Shown: one piece after another, positions 34,349-43,441 of the stretch
Numbering within the stretch: position 1 is the first letter of the stretch
How the letters are laid out: each line of letters begins with the position of its first letter
DNA from: 66-474 sp044464225
GTDB taxonomy: Bacteria > Pseudomonadota > Gammaproteobacteria > Xanthomonadales > Rhodanobacteraceae
DNA: 64,000 bases
NCBI GenBank assembly: GCA_044464225.1
Contig: JBIQLN010000007.1
Span: 84,806-148,805 of the forward strand
Reading direction: 5' to 3'
Translations under genes and position numbers: made by a program
The notes under the pieces: generated by a model
Databases searched by the model: none
The model's input: the letters and a program-made list of their open reading frames with translations, nothing else
What the model was told of the DNA's origin: nothing

Positions 34349-35292
34349 CAACCGGATTGTCGTTGCAGGCGGGCGGCCTGGCGGTCCATGAAAATGTGGG
34401 CCTGGTCGATACCCTGCGATTTCAGCATGTGGCTGCGCACGGCAGCCTCGACCAGCACCGCGAGATTGCGGCCCGGCGCGACCGGGATCGTGATTTGCGG
34501 AACCTTCACGTCCAGCACTTCATGCACGCCGACATCGCCGGTCAGGCGCACCATCGCGTCCTCGGGCTCGTTGCCGGCCGGACGCAGGTGCACGATCAGG
34601 CGCAGGTACTTCGAACTCTTGACCGCGGTGTGGCCGAACATCTCCCGCACGTTCAGCACGCCCAGCCCCCGCACCTCCAGCAGGTCGCGCAGGATCTCCG
34701 GGCAGGCGCCGTCGATCACGTCCGGTGCGATCAGGGTGAACTCCGGGGCGTCGTCCGCCACCAGGCGGTGGCCGCGGGTGATCAGTTCCAGCGCCAGTTC
34801 GCTTTTGCCGCTGCCGGGCGTGCCGGTGATCAGCACGCCGATGGAGTGCACTTCCATGAACACGCCGTGCAGGGTGATCTGCGGCGCCAGCGCACGCGCC
34901 AGCTTGTATTGCAGGTAAGTGAGCACGTCATGGCCGCGGCGTGCGCTCACCCACAACGGCGTGCCGGTTTCCTCGGCGGCGTCGCGCAGGTCCGCCGGAA
35001 CCGCCTGGTCCTTGGTGACGATCAAGGCGACCGGCTGCTGTCCGAAGATCTTCTGCACGGTTTCCCAGCGCTGCCGCGAGTCCAGGCTGTCGAGGTAATT
35101 CAATTCCTCACTGCCGACGATTTGCAGCTTGTTGGGATAAATGATGTTGAGATAGCCGATTTCCGACGGCCGCCGCTGGCCCGCACCGCCGGATTGCAAT
35201 GCCCTTCCGCCGCCATCGCGACCGGCGACCCAGCGCAGGGCCATGCGTTCCTTGACGTCTTCGAACAGGTCGCGTGCGCTGAGTCGGTTCAC
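34348..35292 (-). CDS. hprK: HPr kinase/phosphorylase
   Basis: A 314-residue bifunctional enzyme that phosphorylates or dephosphorylates HPr at Ser46. It has the N-terminal domain with YLNIIYPNKLQIVG, H142 in LHGVFMEV, the Walker A loop GTPGSGKS (157-164), LVADDAPEF, and the K3-type HPrK signature LEVRGLGVLNVREMFG. GTG 35292 was chosen because Xanthomonas relatives begin close to this site and ggggaatgca precedes it. The extra 28 upstream codons are unconserved. Such enzymes are well known in Firmicutes and also occur in many Gram-negatives within this rpoN-linked cluster. Confidence 0.93.
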   Translation of the reverse strand: MNRLSARDLFEDVKERMALRWVAGRDGGGRALQSGGAGQRRPSEIGYLNIIYPNKLQIVGSEELNYLDSLDSRQRWETVQKIFGQQPVALIVTKDQAVPADLRDAAEETGTPLWVSARRGHDVLTYLQYKLARALAPQITLHGVFMEVHSIGVLITGTPGSGKSELALELITRGHRLVADDAPEFTLIAPDVIDGACPEILRDLLEVRGLGVLNVREMFGHTAVKSSKYLRLIVHLRPAGNEPEDAMVRLTGDVGVHEVLDVKVPQITIPVAPGRNLAVLVEAAVRSHMLKSQGIDQAHIFMDRQAARLQRQSG

Positions 35293-35384
35293 TGCATTCC
35301 CCACCCGCCACGGCGACGGGTGGGGATCATTGTGCCAGCGTTGCCGCGCGACTGCTTTTGAAACAGCAAGCGGCATCCGGGAGA

Positions 35385-35424
35385 AGCGGCTTTTGGTGAA
35401 AAGTCGGGGCAGGAAGCCCGTCCT
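35385..35424 (-). terminator. Dispersed hairpin-ACTTTTCAC element, copy A (end of hpf)
   Basis: On the minus strand, GGGC-ttcct-GCCC is followed by CGACTTTTCACCAAAAGCCGCT. It lies 75 nt after the hpf stop and in the same sense, so it can act as an intrinsic terminator. It belongs to a five-copy family (copies A to E). Confidence 0.6.
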
Positions 35425-35450
35425 GGTGCCCGCGAGCGAGCGAACTTGGC

Positions 35451-35484
35451 CGTGAACGCGGCTTCCATCGAAGCCGCGTTCACG
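35451..35484 (-). terminator. Perfect 15-bp hairpin downstream of hpf
   Basis: CGTGAACGCGGCTTC (35451-35465) pairs without mismatch with GAAGCCGCGTTCACG (35470-35484) around a CATC loop. It begins 15 nt after the hpf stop and is followed by GGCCAAGTTCG on the minus strand, without a T run. It could stabilise the mRNA 3' end or be a relic of a palindromic repeat. Confidence 0.45.
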
Positions 35485-35498
35485 GACGATCGCAAAAA

Positions 35499-35819
35499 CT
35501 ACGCCAGGTCCCTGATGTCGTCGCGGCCGTGGGTGCGACGCTTGTCCTTGTGGCGGCGTACCTGCGCATCGAGCTTGTCGAACAGCGCGTCGATCGCGGC
35601 GTACATGTCGGCGTCCACGGCGTTCGCGTGCAACACGGTGCCGGCTGCCGACAACGTGCCCTCGGCGCGATTGGCCTGCGGGTTCTTCTCCACTTCCAGC
35701 ACCACGTTCAATGAAGTCAGGTGGTCGAACCGTCGGGCGAGGCGCTCGCGCCGGGAATCGACGTAATCGCGCAGGGCCGGGGTGATTTCGATCTGGTGAC
35801 CGCTGACCTGAATTTGCAT
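35499..35819 (-). CDS. hpf: Ribosome hibernation promoting factor (HPF/YfiA family)
   Basis: A 106-residue protein with the beta-alpha-beta-beta-beta-alpha fold of short HPF/YfiA: MQIQVSGHQIEITPALRDYV, a basic helix RRERLARRFDHL, LEVEKNPQANRAEG and ALFDKLDAQVRRHKDK. It binds the 30S A/P sites and inactivates ribosomes in stationary phase. ATG 35819 was selected for the family start and the gaggagccaatc site. The gene follows rpoN, its usual partner. The intergenic stretch 35820-36070 holds copy B of the terminator-like repeat. Confidence 0.94.
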   Translation of the reverse strand: MQIQVSGHQIEITPALRDYVDSRRERLARRFDHLTSLNVVLEVEKNPQANRAEGTLSAAGTVLHANAVDADMYAAIDALFDKLDAQVRRHKDKRRTHGRDDIRDLA

Positions 35820-35950
35820 GATTGGCTCCTCAAGCATCAGGGTGATGGAAGCCCGGCTTTTTGCCGGGGTTCGGCGCCGGCAGCGGCGCCGGTTGGAAGA
35901 TTTCCGCTCTTGCTCCTTGTGATCGCCGGTGAGGGGGAAAGTTGCATGAA

Positions 35951-35990
35951 CGTGCTTGCGTGAAAAGTCCGGCATGGGTGCCGCGTTTTG
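35951..35990 (-). terminator. Dispersed hairpin-ACTTTTCAC element, copy B (end of rpoN)
   Basis: On the minus strand, CGGCA-ccca-TGCCG is followed by GACTTTTCACGCAAGCACG. It lies about 80 nt after the rpoN stop in the same sense, before hpf. It probably partly separates rpoN from hpf transcription. Confidence 0.6.
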
Positions 35991-36070
35991 CTTTTGCGTT
36001 CAGGGACGACCGCTGGAAGCGCGCTGCATCAAGCGTGCCTGAGGCGTCGTGAACTTTCTGTTGCAACGCG

Positions 36071-37495
36071 TTACTGCGCGCGCAGGCGTTCGCCCGAACT
36101 GGGGATGCGCAGTTGCTCGCGATATTTCGCGACGGTGCGGCGCGCCACGCGGATGCCGCGCTGGTTCAATTCGGCGGTCAACGTCTGGTCCGACAGGGGC
36201 TTGCGCGGGTCTTCCTCGTCCACCAGCTTGCGGATCATCGCCTGGATTGCGGTGGCCGACGCGCTGCCGCCGTCTTCGGTGGCCACGCTGGACGAGAAAA
36301 AGTGCTTGAACTCGAACGTGCCGCGCGGCGTGTGCAGGTACTTGCGCGTGGTGACGCGCGAAATGGTCGATTCGTGCATGCCGAGTTCTTCGGCCAGCTC
36401 GCGCATCACCAGCGGCTTCATGGCTTCCGGCCCGAAGTCCAGGAACGCGCTTTGGGTGCGCACGATGGCACTCGCGACCTTGAACAAGGTATCGGCGCGC
36501 GCCTCGAGGCTTTTCATCAGCCAGCGCGCCTCCTGCAGTTGTCCGCGCAGCCAGGTGGCGTCGCTGCGCTGCGCGCGTGCGATCAGGCTGCAGTAGTGCT
36601 GGTTGATGGCAAGCCGGGGCTGGCATTCGGGCGACAACGACACACGCCAGCGGCCGGCGACCTTGATCGCATAGGCATCGGGTGCCACGTACTCGGCGGG
36701 GGTCGGGTCGAACGCCGAGCCGGGCCGCGGATCGAGCGCGCGGATCAAGGTGGCCGCGGCGATGACGGCGTCTTCGCTCGCGTTGAGTTTCCTGGCCAGC
36801 TTGGAGAAATCCCGCTTGGCGAGCAGATCGAGTTCACTGGCCACGATGCGCCGCGCCAGTTCCCGCCCCTCGAGGCGCGGATCGATCTGTTCCAGCTGCG
36901 CGGCGAGGCAGTCGCCGAGGTCGAGGCTGGCGACGCCGGTGGGATCGAAACGCTGCACACGCAACCGCACGGCTTCCGCTTCGTCCTTGCAGGGGGCGGG
37001 TTCCAGCGTGCGGAGCGCGGCCAGCACGGGCTCGAGGCCCTCGCGCAGGTATCCGTCATCGTCGAGCGCGTCGATGATCGCCATCGCGATCGCATGTTCG
37101 CGCGGGGACAGGCCGCTCAGGTTTGCCTGCCATTGCAAATGCTCGCGCAGGCCTTCGAGCGCGGCATCCTGCGGTTCGGGCGCGTCTTCGTCGAATCCAC
37201 GGCTGGATTGCGCCCAGTCGGCGACCTGCGGGGCCTGTTCGTCCCAGTATTCGCCGTCGCCGAGCTCGGGGGGCGATTCGTCGCCGGAGGTGTCGGCGCT
37301 GCTTTCCGACGATTCGGCCGGCGGAGCGTCGTCGCTGTCCATGCCGTCGATGTCGATCAGGGGATTGGCTTCCGCCAATTCGCGCAGCTCGGCCTGCAAT
37401 TCGATCTGCGACAACTGCAAAAGGCGGATCGCCTGCTGCAACTGCGGCGTCAGGGAGAGTTGTTGCGATTGGCGAAGCTGGATGCCTGGTTTCAT
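36071..37495 (-). CDS. rpoN: RNA polymerase sigma-54 factor RpoN
   Basis: A 474-residue sigma-54. The N-terminal activator region is Gln/Leu-rich (QLRQSQQLSLTPQLQQAIRLLQ), followed by a very acidic linker (IDIDGMDSDDAPPAES and so on), the core-binding domain and the C-terminal DNA-binding part. The C-terminal part carries the RpoN box ARRTVAKYRE at about 452-461. It directs enhancer-dependent transcription of nitrogen, motility or stress genes. It sits in the conserved lptB-rpoN-hpf order. ATG 37495 follows gaagtcacc. Confidence 0.96.
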   Translation of the reverse strand: MKPGIQLRQSQQLSLTPQLQQAIRLLQLSQIELQAELRELAEANPLIDIDGMDSDDAPPAESSESSADTSGDESPPELGDGEYWDEQAPQVADWAQSSRGFDEDAPEPQDAALEGLREHLQWQANLSGLSPREHAIAMAIIDALDDDGYLREGLEPVLAALRTLEPAPCKDEAEAVRLRVQRFDPTGVASLDLGDCLAAQLEQIDPRLEGRELARRIVASELDLLAKRDFSKLARKLNASEDAVIAAATLIRALDPRPGSAFDPTPAEYVAPDAYAIKVAGRWRVSLSPECQPRLAINQHYCSLIARAQRSDATWLRGQLQEARWLMKSLEARADTLFKVASAIVRTQSAFLDFGPEAMKPLVMRELAEELGMHESTISRVTTRKYLHTPRGTFEFKHFFSSSVATEDGGSASATAIQAMIRKLVDEEDPRKPLSDQTLTAELNQRGIRVARRTVAKYREQLRIPSSGERLRAQ

Positions 37496-37817
37496 GGTGA
37501 CTTCGCGGGGCAGTGGCTTGCATCCTAGCTCACGGCAGCCGGCATGGATAGTACATGGGCACGATTTTTGCTAATGCGCGTCCCCCGCTGCTGCGAAATG
37601 CATCAAGGTTTCGCGGTCGGCCGGCTTGGCCACGGAGCGTTCCGGCTCCAAAGTCAGCCATGAAGGTACTTGGGCGAGAGCCAAGCAACGAAGCGGCTGT
37701 TGGTGAAAAGTCAGGCCATGGATGGCCGTTCTGATCTGTCATGGCCGTAAAGCGGTCCAGGGGCGGCCACGTCCAGGCGAGGCCGCGATCATGGACGATC
37801 GCACGACATCGCTCGCA
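37496..37817. other. Intergenic region between lptB and rpoN
   Basis: A gap of about 320 nt without a credible gene. It contains copy C of the terminator-like element near its right-hand end and presumably the rpoN promoter on the minus strand. No clear -35/-10 pair was found. Confidence 0.6.
37692..37733 (-). terminator. Dispersed hairpin-ACTTTTCAC element, copy C (end of lptB)
   Basis: On the minus strand, GGCCAT-cc-ATGGCC is followed by TGACTTTTCACCAACAGCC. It lies about 85 nt after the lptB stop in the same sense. Of the five copies it has the longest perfect stem and best defines the consensus. Confidence 0.62.
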
Positions 37818-38537
37818 CTACATCCGAAATTCGTGGCCGAGGTAAACCTCGCGCACTTCCCTGTGGGCAAGGATTTCCGCCGGCGTGCCGCGCGCCAGCA
37901 CCTTGCCTTCGTTCAGGATGTAGGCGTGCTCGCAGATGCCCAGCGCCTCGCGCACGTTGTGGTCGGTGATCAGGACGCCGATGCCGCGGTCGCGCAGGTG
38001 CCTGACGATGCGCTGGATTTCGCCGACGGAAATCGGATCGACCCCGGCGAAGGGTTCGTCCAGCAGCATGAAGCGGGGATTGGCCGCCAGCGCACGCGCG
38101 ATTTCCACGCGACGCCGTTCGCCGCCGGACAGGCTGATGCCTTTCTGGTCGGCGATGTGGCCGATCTTCAGTTCGTCCAGCAGCGCTTCCAGTTCGCTGC
38201 GGCGTTGGCCGGCCGGCAGGTCGGCGCGCAATTCCAGCACCGCGAGGATGTTGTCCGCGACCGTGAGGCGGCGGAAGACGGAGGCTTCCTGGGGCAGATA
38301 GCCGATCCCCTTGCGGGCGCGCTGGTGCATCGGCAGGCCGGTAATGTCTTCGCCGTCCAGCGTGATGCGGCCGCCATCGGGTTCGATCAGGCCGACCACC
38401 ATGTAGAAGCAGGTGGTCTTGCCCGCGCCGTTGGGGCCGAGCAGCCCGACCACCTCACCCTGGCGGATTTCGAAACCAAAATCCTGCACCACCTGGCGGG
38501 TGCGGAAACTTTTCTGCAGCCCTTGCGCGACCAGCAT
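37818..38537 (-). CDS. lptB: LPS export ABC transporter ATP-binding protein LptB
   Basis: A 239-residue ABC ATPase that powers LPS extraction from the inner membrane by LptFG. It shows Walker A GPNGAGKTT, the Q-loop LPQEASVF, signature LSGGERRRVEIA, Walker B FMLLDEPFAGVDP and the switch histidine in ITDHNVREAL. The wording GYLPQEASVFRRLTV is diagnostic of LptB. It starts 3 nt after the lptA stop, completing the lptC-lptA-lptB operon. Confidence 0.96.
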   Translation of the reverse strand: MLVAQGLQKSFRTRQVVQDFGFEIRQGEVVGLLGPNGAGKTTCFYMVVGLIEPDGGRITLDGEDITGLPMHQRARKGIGYLPQEASVFRRLTVADNILAVLELRADLPAGQRRSELEALLDELKIGHIADQKGISLSGGERRRVEIARALAANPRFMLLDEPFAGVDPISVGEIQRIVRHLRDRGIGVLITDHNVREALGICEHAYILNEGKVLARGTPAEILAHREVREVYLGHEFRM

Positions 38538-38540
38538 GGA

Positions 38541-39188
38541 TCAACGGGTTCCGGAGGTCGATGCAGGCGCGGGTGCTGGCGTGGTCGCGGATGCGGGCGC
38601 CGACGTTGCGCCCGAAGCGGGCGCACTGGCCGCTGCCGCGGGCTTTCCGCCGGCAGGTGCAGGCTTGCTGCGCGGCTGCAGGGTAATGTGGACGCGGCCG
38701 CCCGCGGCCGGCGTGCCCTGGATTTCACCGCTGTCGGTGTTGTAGACGAGCCGGTTGCCATGGAATTCTCCGCGGCCTTGCTGCACCACGCTGGCATCGC
38801 CGGTCAGGATCACGGTATTTTCGGAAACCTTGTAGTCGATGGTCGCGGCCTGTCCGTGCACCAGCGTGCCGTTGTCCTGGGTCTGCCGGAAATGCGCCGG
38901 GCTGCCGGTCAGCACCACGCGTTGCCATTGGCTGGTGTCATCGGGATCGGTGTAGCCGGTGGCTTTTGCGCCATCTGCGTGGAAGGTGCCCTGATCCATC
39001 GTGACGCTGCCGGTGAAAGTGATCTTGCCGCTGTCCTGGCTGCCGGCGAAGGTGCCGGCATTGATGTGGATCGGCTGGTTCTTGTCCGTCTGCTTCGCTT
39101 GCGAGACGCCACATCCGAGCAGCGCAGCGATGAGCAGAACCGGCAGATCAATGCGTACGCGAATGCGGCGCGAGGGTGGCATGGACAT
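38541..39188 (-). CDS. lptA: Periplasmic LPS-binding protein LptA
   Basis: A 215-residue secreted protein that forms the periplasmic bridge for LPS. The signal-like N-terminus (IDLPVLLIAALLGCGVSQA) is followed by the OstA/LptA beta-jellyroll: PIHINAGTFAGSQDSGKITF, GSVTMDQGTFHADGAKA and LTGDASVVQQGRGEFHGNRL. The last about 45 residues are an Ala/Pro/Ser-rich low-complexity tail unlikely to be part of the fold. It overlaps lptC by about 40 nt; ATG 39182 is an alternative start. Confidence 0.92.
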   Translation of the reverse strand: MSMPPSRRIRVRIDLPVLLIAALLGCGVSQAKQTDKNQPIHINAGTFAGSQDSGKITFTGSVTMDQGTFHADGAKATGYTDPDDTSQWQRVVLTGSPAHFRQTQDNGTLVHGQAATIDYKVSENTVILTGDASVVQQGRGEFHGNRLVYNTDSGEIQGTPAAGGRVHITLQPRSKPAPAGGKPAAAASAPASGATSAPASATTPAPAPASTSGTR

Positions 39189-39726
39189 CGGAGAGCAACT
39201 CCAGTGAACGAGTGTCGAAATCGGCCTTCATGCCGACGCCGCGCAGTATAGAGCCCGGCTCCTGTATCACGCTGGGCGCGGCGGTGGCCATGCGTTTGTC
39301 CTGGGTCCACACGGTGGCGTCGGCCGTATGGATTTCGGCTTCGGAAATTTTCGCCGTGGGCGGCCGGCGCATGTCGACCTTGCCGATCAGCTTGACCAGG
39401 TTGTTGTCGGAACTGATCCACGCGTACTGCGAGGTGCCGTTCCATTCGGAGCCATCGCTGGCGACGAAATAGTATTGCGGCGCATTGACATACAGGGAGT
39501 CGTTGCCTTCGCGGCGCGCGAGGTGCGGCGCGGTCATCGTGAAGGCCAGCTTGCCGTCCTGCCCGAAGGCGTGCAGGGTGAAATGATCGAGTTCGTAACT
39601 GGAACGCGGCGGCCCCACGATCGCGACCGGCTTGGGCGGCGGCCTCAGCCACCACACCAGCAACTGGGTGATCGCGGCCGCGATCACCAGCACCACCAGC
39701 CAGAAGACGGTGCGGCGATCCCTCAT
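39148..39726 (-). CDS. lptC: LPS export system protein LptC
   Basis: A 192-residue inner-membrane bitopic protein that hands LPS from LptBFG to LptA. One membrane helix (about residues 7-25, FWLVVLVIAAAITQLLVWW) anchors a periplasmic domain with DHFTLHAFGQDGKLAFTMTAP and IHTADATVWTQDKRM. ATG 39726 overlaps the kdsC stop (ATGA), and this start gives a short basic cytoplasmic end. Earlier in-frame starts add only Arg-rich unconserved residues. Confidence 0.92.
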   Translation of the reverse strand: MRDRRTVFWLVVLVIAAAITQLLVWWLRPPPKPVAIVGPPRSSYELDHFTLHAFGQDGKLAFTMTAPHLARREGNDSLYVNAPQYYFVASDGSEWNGTSQYAWISSDNNLVKLIGKVDMRRPPTAKISEAEIHTADATVWTQDKRMATAAPSVIQEPGSILRGVGMKADFDTRSLELLSDVHATLAPHSRTH

Positions 39727-40238
39727 CCGGCCTGCGCCGCGAGGATCAGGTCGCACACTTCGCGCGCGGCGCCGCGGCCGCCGTGGGCGCGCGTATGCCA
39801 ATGCGTCGCGCCCAGCACTTCAGGTTGCGCATCGGCCACCGCAATCGCAAGCCCGCAGATCGACATCGGTGCCAGGTCGGGCTCGTCATCGCCCACGTAG
39901 CAGGCCTGGTCGCCGCTCAATCCGGATGCGTGCAACATGTCCTGGAGGCAGCCCAGTTTGTCGGACTTGCCCTGGTAGACATGGTCGATGCCGAGTTGTT
40001 CCGCGCGCAGTTCCACCGCGTGGCTGACGCGTGCACTGATCAGCGCCACGTCGATGCCGTGCGCGCGCAACCGCTTGATGCCCAAACCATCGTGCACGTG
40101 GAATGCCTTGATCTCGCGGCCGTCCTCGGTGAACCACAGGCGCCCGTCGGTCAGCGTGCCGTCGACGTCGAACGCGACCAGCCTGATCTTCGCGGCGCGG
40201 GCGAGGACGTCGGCGGGGATGTCGGGGTGAGCGGCCAT
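39723..40238 (-). CDS. kdsC: 3-deoxy-D-manno-octulosonate 8-phosphate phosphatase KdsC
   Basis: A 171-residue HAD-family phosphatase that makes Kdo from Kdo-8-phosphate for LPS inner core. The HAD motif I is AFDVDGTLTDG (D24, D26), followed by FHVHDGLGIKRL, motif II ISAR, motif III K in YQGKSDKLG and motif IV YVGDDEPDL. ATG 40238 was chosen for the family length. It is part of a kdsD-kdsC-lptC chain, although a repeat-filled gap separates it from kdsD. Confidence 0.94.
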   Translation of the reverse strand: MAAHPDIPADVLARAAKIRLVAFDVDGTLTDGRLWFTEDGREIKAFHVHDGLGIKRLRAHGIDVALISARVSHAVELRAEQLGIDHVYQGKSDKLGCLQDMLHASGLSGDQACYVGDDEPDLAPMSICGLAIAVADAQPEVLGATHWHTRAHGGRGAAREVCDLILAAQAG

Positions 40239-40488
40239 GGCGGTGGGTGAATGCGAGACGCGAAGAATAACAAGCTTCGGCATTCCGGGCCGGCGGAGCC
40301 GGAACCTGGAATCCAATGTCGTTGATCCGGAGAAAGGTCGCTGGGTTGACTCGCGCCATCCCTGGCGCCCGCCTCTTCGGCATTCGGGTTTGCAATCCTG
40401 CAAACGCAGTCGGCCCGCCGCTGCGCGGGTCCGGAATGACGACAGAATTTATGCTTCCCGAATCCCGAATCCCGAATCCCGAATCCCG
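40239..40488. repeat. Repeat-rich gap between kdsD and kdsC, with CCCGAAT tandem repeat
   Basis: The 250-nt gap has a tandem array of CCCGAAT (four full units, 40457-40484, plus CCCG) beginning 4 nt after the kdsD stop. Two GTCATTCC-like palindromic remnants are also visible (about 40281-40314 and 40412-40443). Such arrays are common between genes of this order. A CRISPR is excluded because the unit is 7 nt long and lacks spacers. Confidence 0.6.
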
Positions 40489-40492
40489 CCCG

Positions 40493-41509
40493 TCAAACCA
40501 CCCGTGCGCGCAGCAGGTCGTGAATATTCAGTGCCCCGACCACGCGCCGCGCATCATCGACCACCAGCAGCGCGTGGATCTTGTGGGTTTCCATCAGCTG
40601 CGCGGCTTCGGCGGCCAGCTTCTCCGGGCCGATCACCTTGGGATTGCGGCTCATGGCTTCACCGACCGACGCGGTGCGCAGGTCGACGCCGTGGTCGTCC
40701 AGCATGCGGCGCAGGTCGCCGTCGGTGAACACGCCCAGCAGATGCGCATCGCCCTCGACGATCGCGGTCATGCCGAGTCCCTTGCGGGACATCTCGATCA
40801 GCGCCTCGGTCAGTGTCGCGTCGGTGCGCACCATCGGGACCGCGGTGCCGGTATGCATCACGTCCGAAATCTTGAGCAGGCGGCGGCCCAGCGCGCCGGC
40901 AGGATGCGAGCGGGCAAAATCGTCGGCGGTGAAGCCGCGGGCCTCCAGCAGGGCGATGGCCAGGGCGTCACCCAGCACCAGCGCGGCCGTGGTGCTGGCG
41001 GTCGGCGCCAGACCGAGCGGACAGGCTTCGTTGGTGACGCTGGCATCGAGGTGCGCATCGGCGTCGCGCGCAAGGGAGGAGCGCGGGTTGCCGGTCATCG
41101 CGATCAACGCGTTGCCTTGCCGTTTCAGGAACGGCACGATGGTCAGGATTTCTTCCGTCTCGCCGGAATTGGAAAGCAGCAACACCACGTCGTGCCGGGT
41201 GATCATGCCGATGTCGCCGTGGCTGGCTTCGCCGGGATGCACGAAGAACGAAGGCGTGCCGGTGGAAGCGAGCGTGGCGGCGATCTTGCGCGCGATGTGG
41301 CCGGACTTGCCCATGCCCGATACCACCACGCGTCCGGAGCTGGCCAGGATCAGGCGGCACGCCTTGCTGAAATCGCCATCCACCCGGGCCTCGATGTCCG
41401 CAATGGCCCCTGTTTCGATGCGGATGACCTTGCGTGCACTCTCCACCAGCGCGGCGCGCTCGTCGTCGTGCAAGGAGCTTGGCGAAGCTTCGAGGGTACG
41501 CGCGTTCAT
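40493..41509 (-). CDS. kdsD: D-arabinose-5-phosphate isomerase KdsD
   Basis: A 338-residue isomerase that makes arabinose-5-phosphate, the precursor of Kdo. The SIS sugar-phosphate domain (about 45-180) contains VVVSGMGKSGHIARKIAATLASTG, FVHPGEASHGDIGM and LLLSNSGETEEI. Two CBS domains (about 210-338) contain DVMHTGTAVPMV and LLGVFTDGDLRRML. ATG 41509 is the family start; the frame upstream is open without conservation. It is the first gene of the Kdo/LPS operon and diverges from ibaG. Confidence 0.95.
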   Translation of the reverse strand: MNARTLEASPSSLHDDERAALVESARKVIRIETGAIADIEARVDGDFSKACRLILASSGRVVVSGMGKSGHIARKIAATLASTGTPSFFVHPGEASHGDIGMITRHDVVLLLSNSGETEEILTIVPFLKRQGNALIAMTGNPRSSLARDADAHLDASVTNEACPLGLAPTASTTAALVLGDALAIALLEARGFTADDFARSHPAGALGRRLLKISDVMHTGTAVPMVRTDATLTEALIEMSRKGLGMTAIVEGDAHLLGVFTDGDLRRMLDDHGVDLRTASVGEAMSRNPKVIGPEKLAAEAAQLMETHKIHALLVVDDARRVVGALNIHDLLRARVV

Positions 41510-41644
41510 GCGGGTGTGCTCCTGAGCCGAAACGCGATTTCCAGTAACATCGCCGTTTCGCATTGTACAGGCGACAGGCACGTCTTCCACGCACCCGCCA
41601 GCGGACGCGTTGCGGCGGGCCGGCCCCGTGTTCGAGTACGGTTC

Positions 41645-41880
41645 ATGCAATCCAACGAATTGAAATCCCTGCTGGAAACGGCCTTTCCGGGTGCCAAGGT
41701 GCAGGTTGCCAGTCCCGACGACGTCCATTTCCAGGCGCAGATCGTGGCCGAAGCCTTCGTCGGCAAGCCGACGCTTGCGCGTCATCGCATGGTGTACGCG
41801 GTGCTGGGCGAACGCATGGGCGGCGAGGTCCACGCGCTGTCGCTGCGCACCCTGACCCCCCAGGAAGCCGAGGCGCATTG

Positions 41881-41881
<1 letters not shown>
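41645..41881 (+). CDS. ibaG: BolA-family protein IbaG
   Basis: A 78-residue BolA-like protein. It begins MQSNELKSLLETAFPGAKVQ and has the KH-like core DVHFQAQIVAEAFVGKPTLARHRMVY, including the conserved histidine that binds a [2Fe-2S] cluster with glutaredoxin. The family acts in iron-sulfur trafficking and acid stress. Its stop overlaps the murA start by one base (TGATG), an arrangement conserved in enterobacteria and indicating coupled translation. Confidence 0.93.
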
Positions 41882-43140
<1,259 letters not shown>

Positions 43141-43441
43141 CACGTGCTTCCCGAACCCGTCGACTGACGGATTGGTGCTTTGTTGCCCGGCCGGACCTCC
43201 GATCGACACGCGCGGCACGGGTTTTGCGCCTCACCCCGGCGCAGGGATCCCTTTTCCCTTCGCCGCAAGTGAACTGCCGCCGCCATCCGTTCGCGTGCGG
43301 GAAACATCCGATCGATCGTCACCCCGCAAGGGCGGAATTCGTGGGCAGGGCACCACGAAGGCGGGTTGGCGCCCCACCCGGGCATGCCGAGACGGCGGGC
43401 CGTCCAGGCCGGAGCAGCGAAGCGGACCCCGCCGCTTCCCG
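43141..43441. other. Intergenic region between murA and the DUF3108 gene
   Basis: About 300 nt between two convergent genes. No open frame with convincing sequence, no tRNA and no strong T-tailed hairpin was found. Confidence 0.55.

Noticed and set aside
30650..34918. A 1422-codon open frame on the plus strand
   Set aside because: It is antisense to ptsI, ptsH, the EIIA gene, rapZ and hprK, and its translation is His/Arg/Gln-rich without any domain. High-GC codon bias keeps the opposite frame open.
40457..40488. Possible CRISPR array
   Set aside because: The repeat unit is 7 nt without spacers and no cas gene is present in the window.
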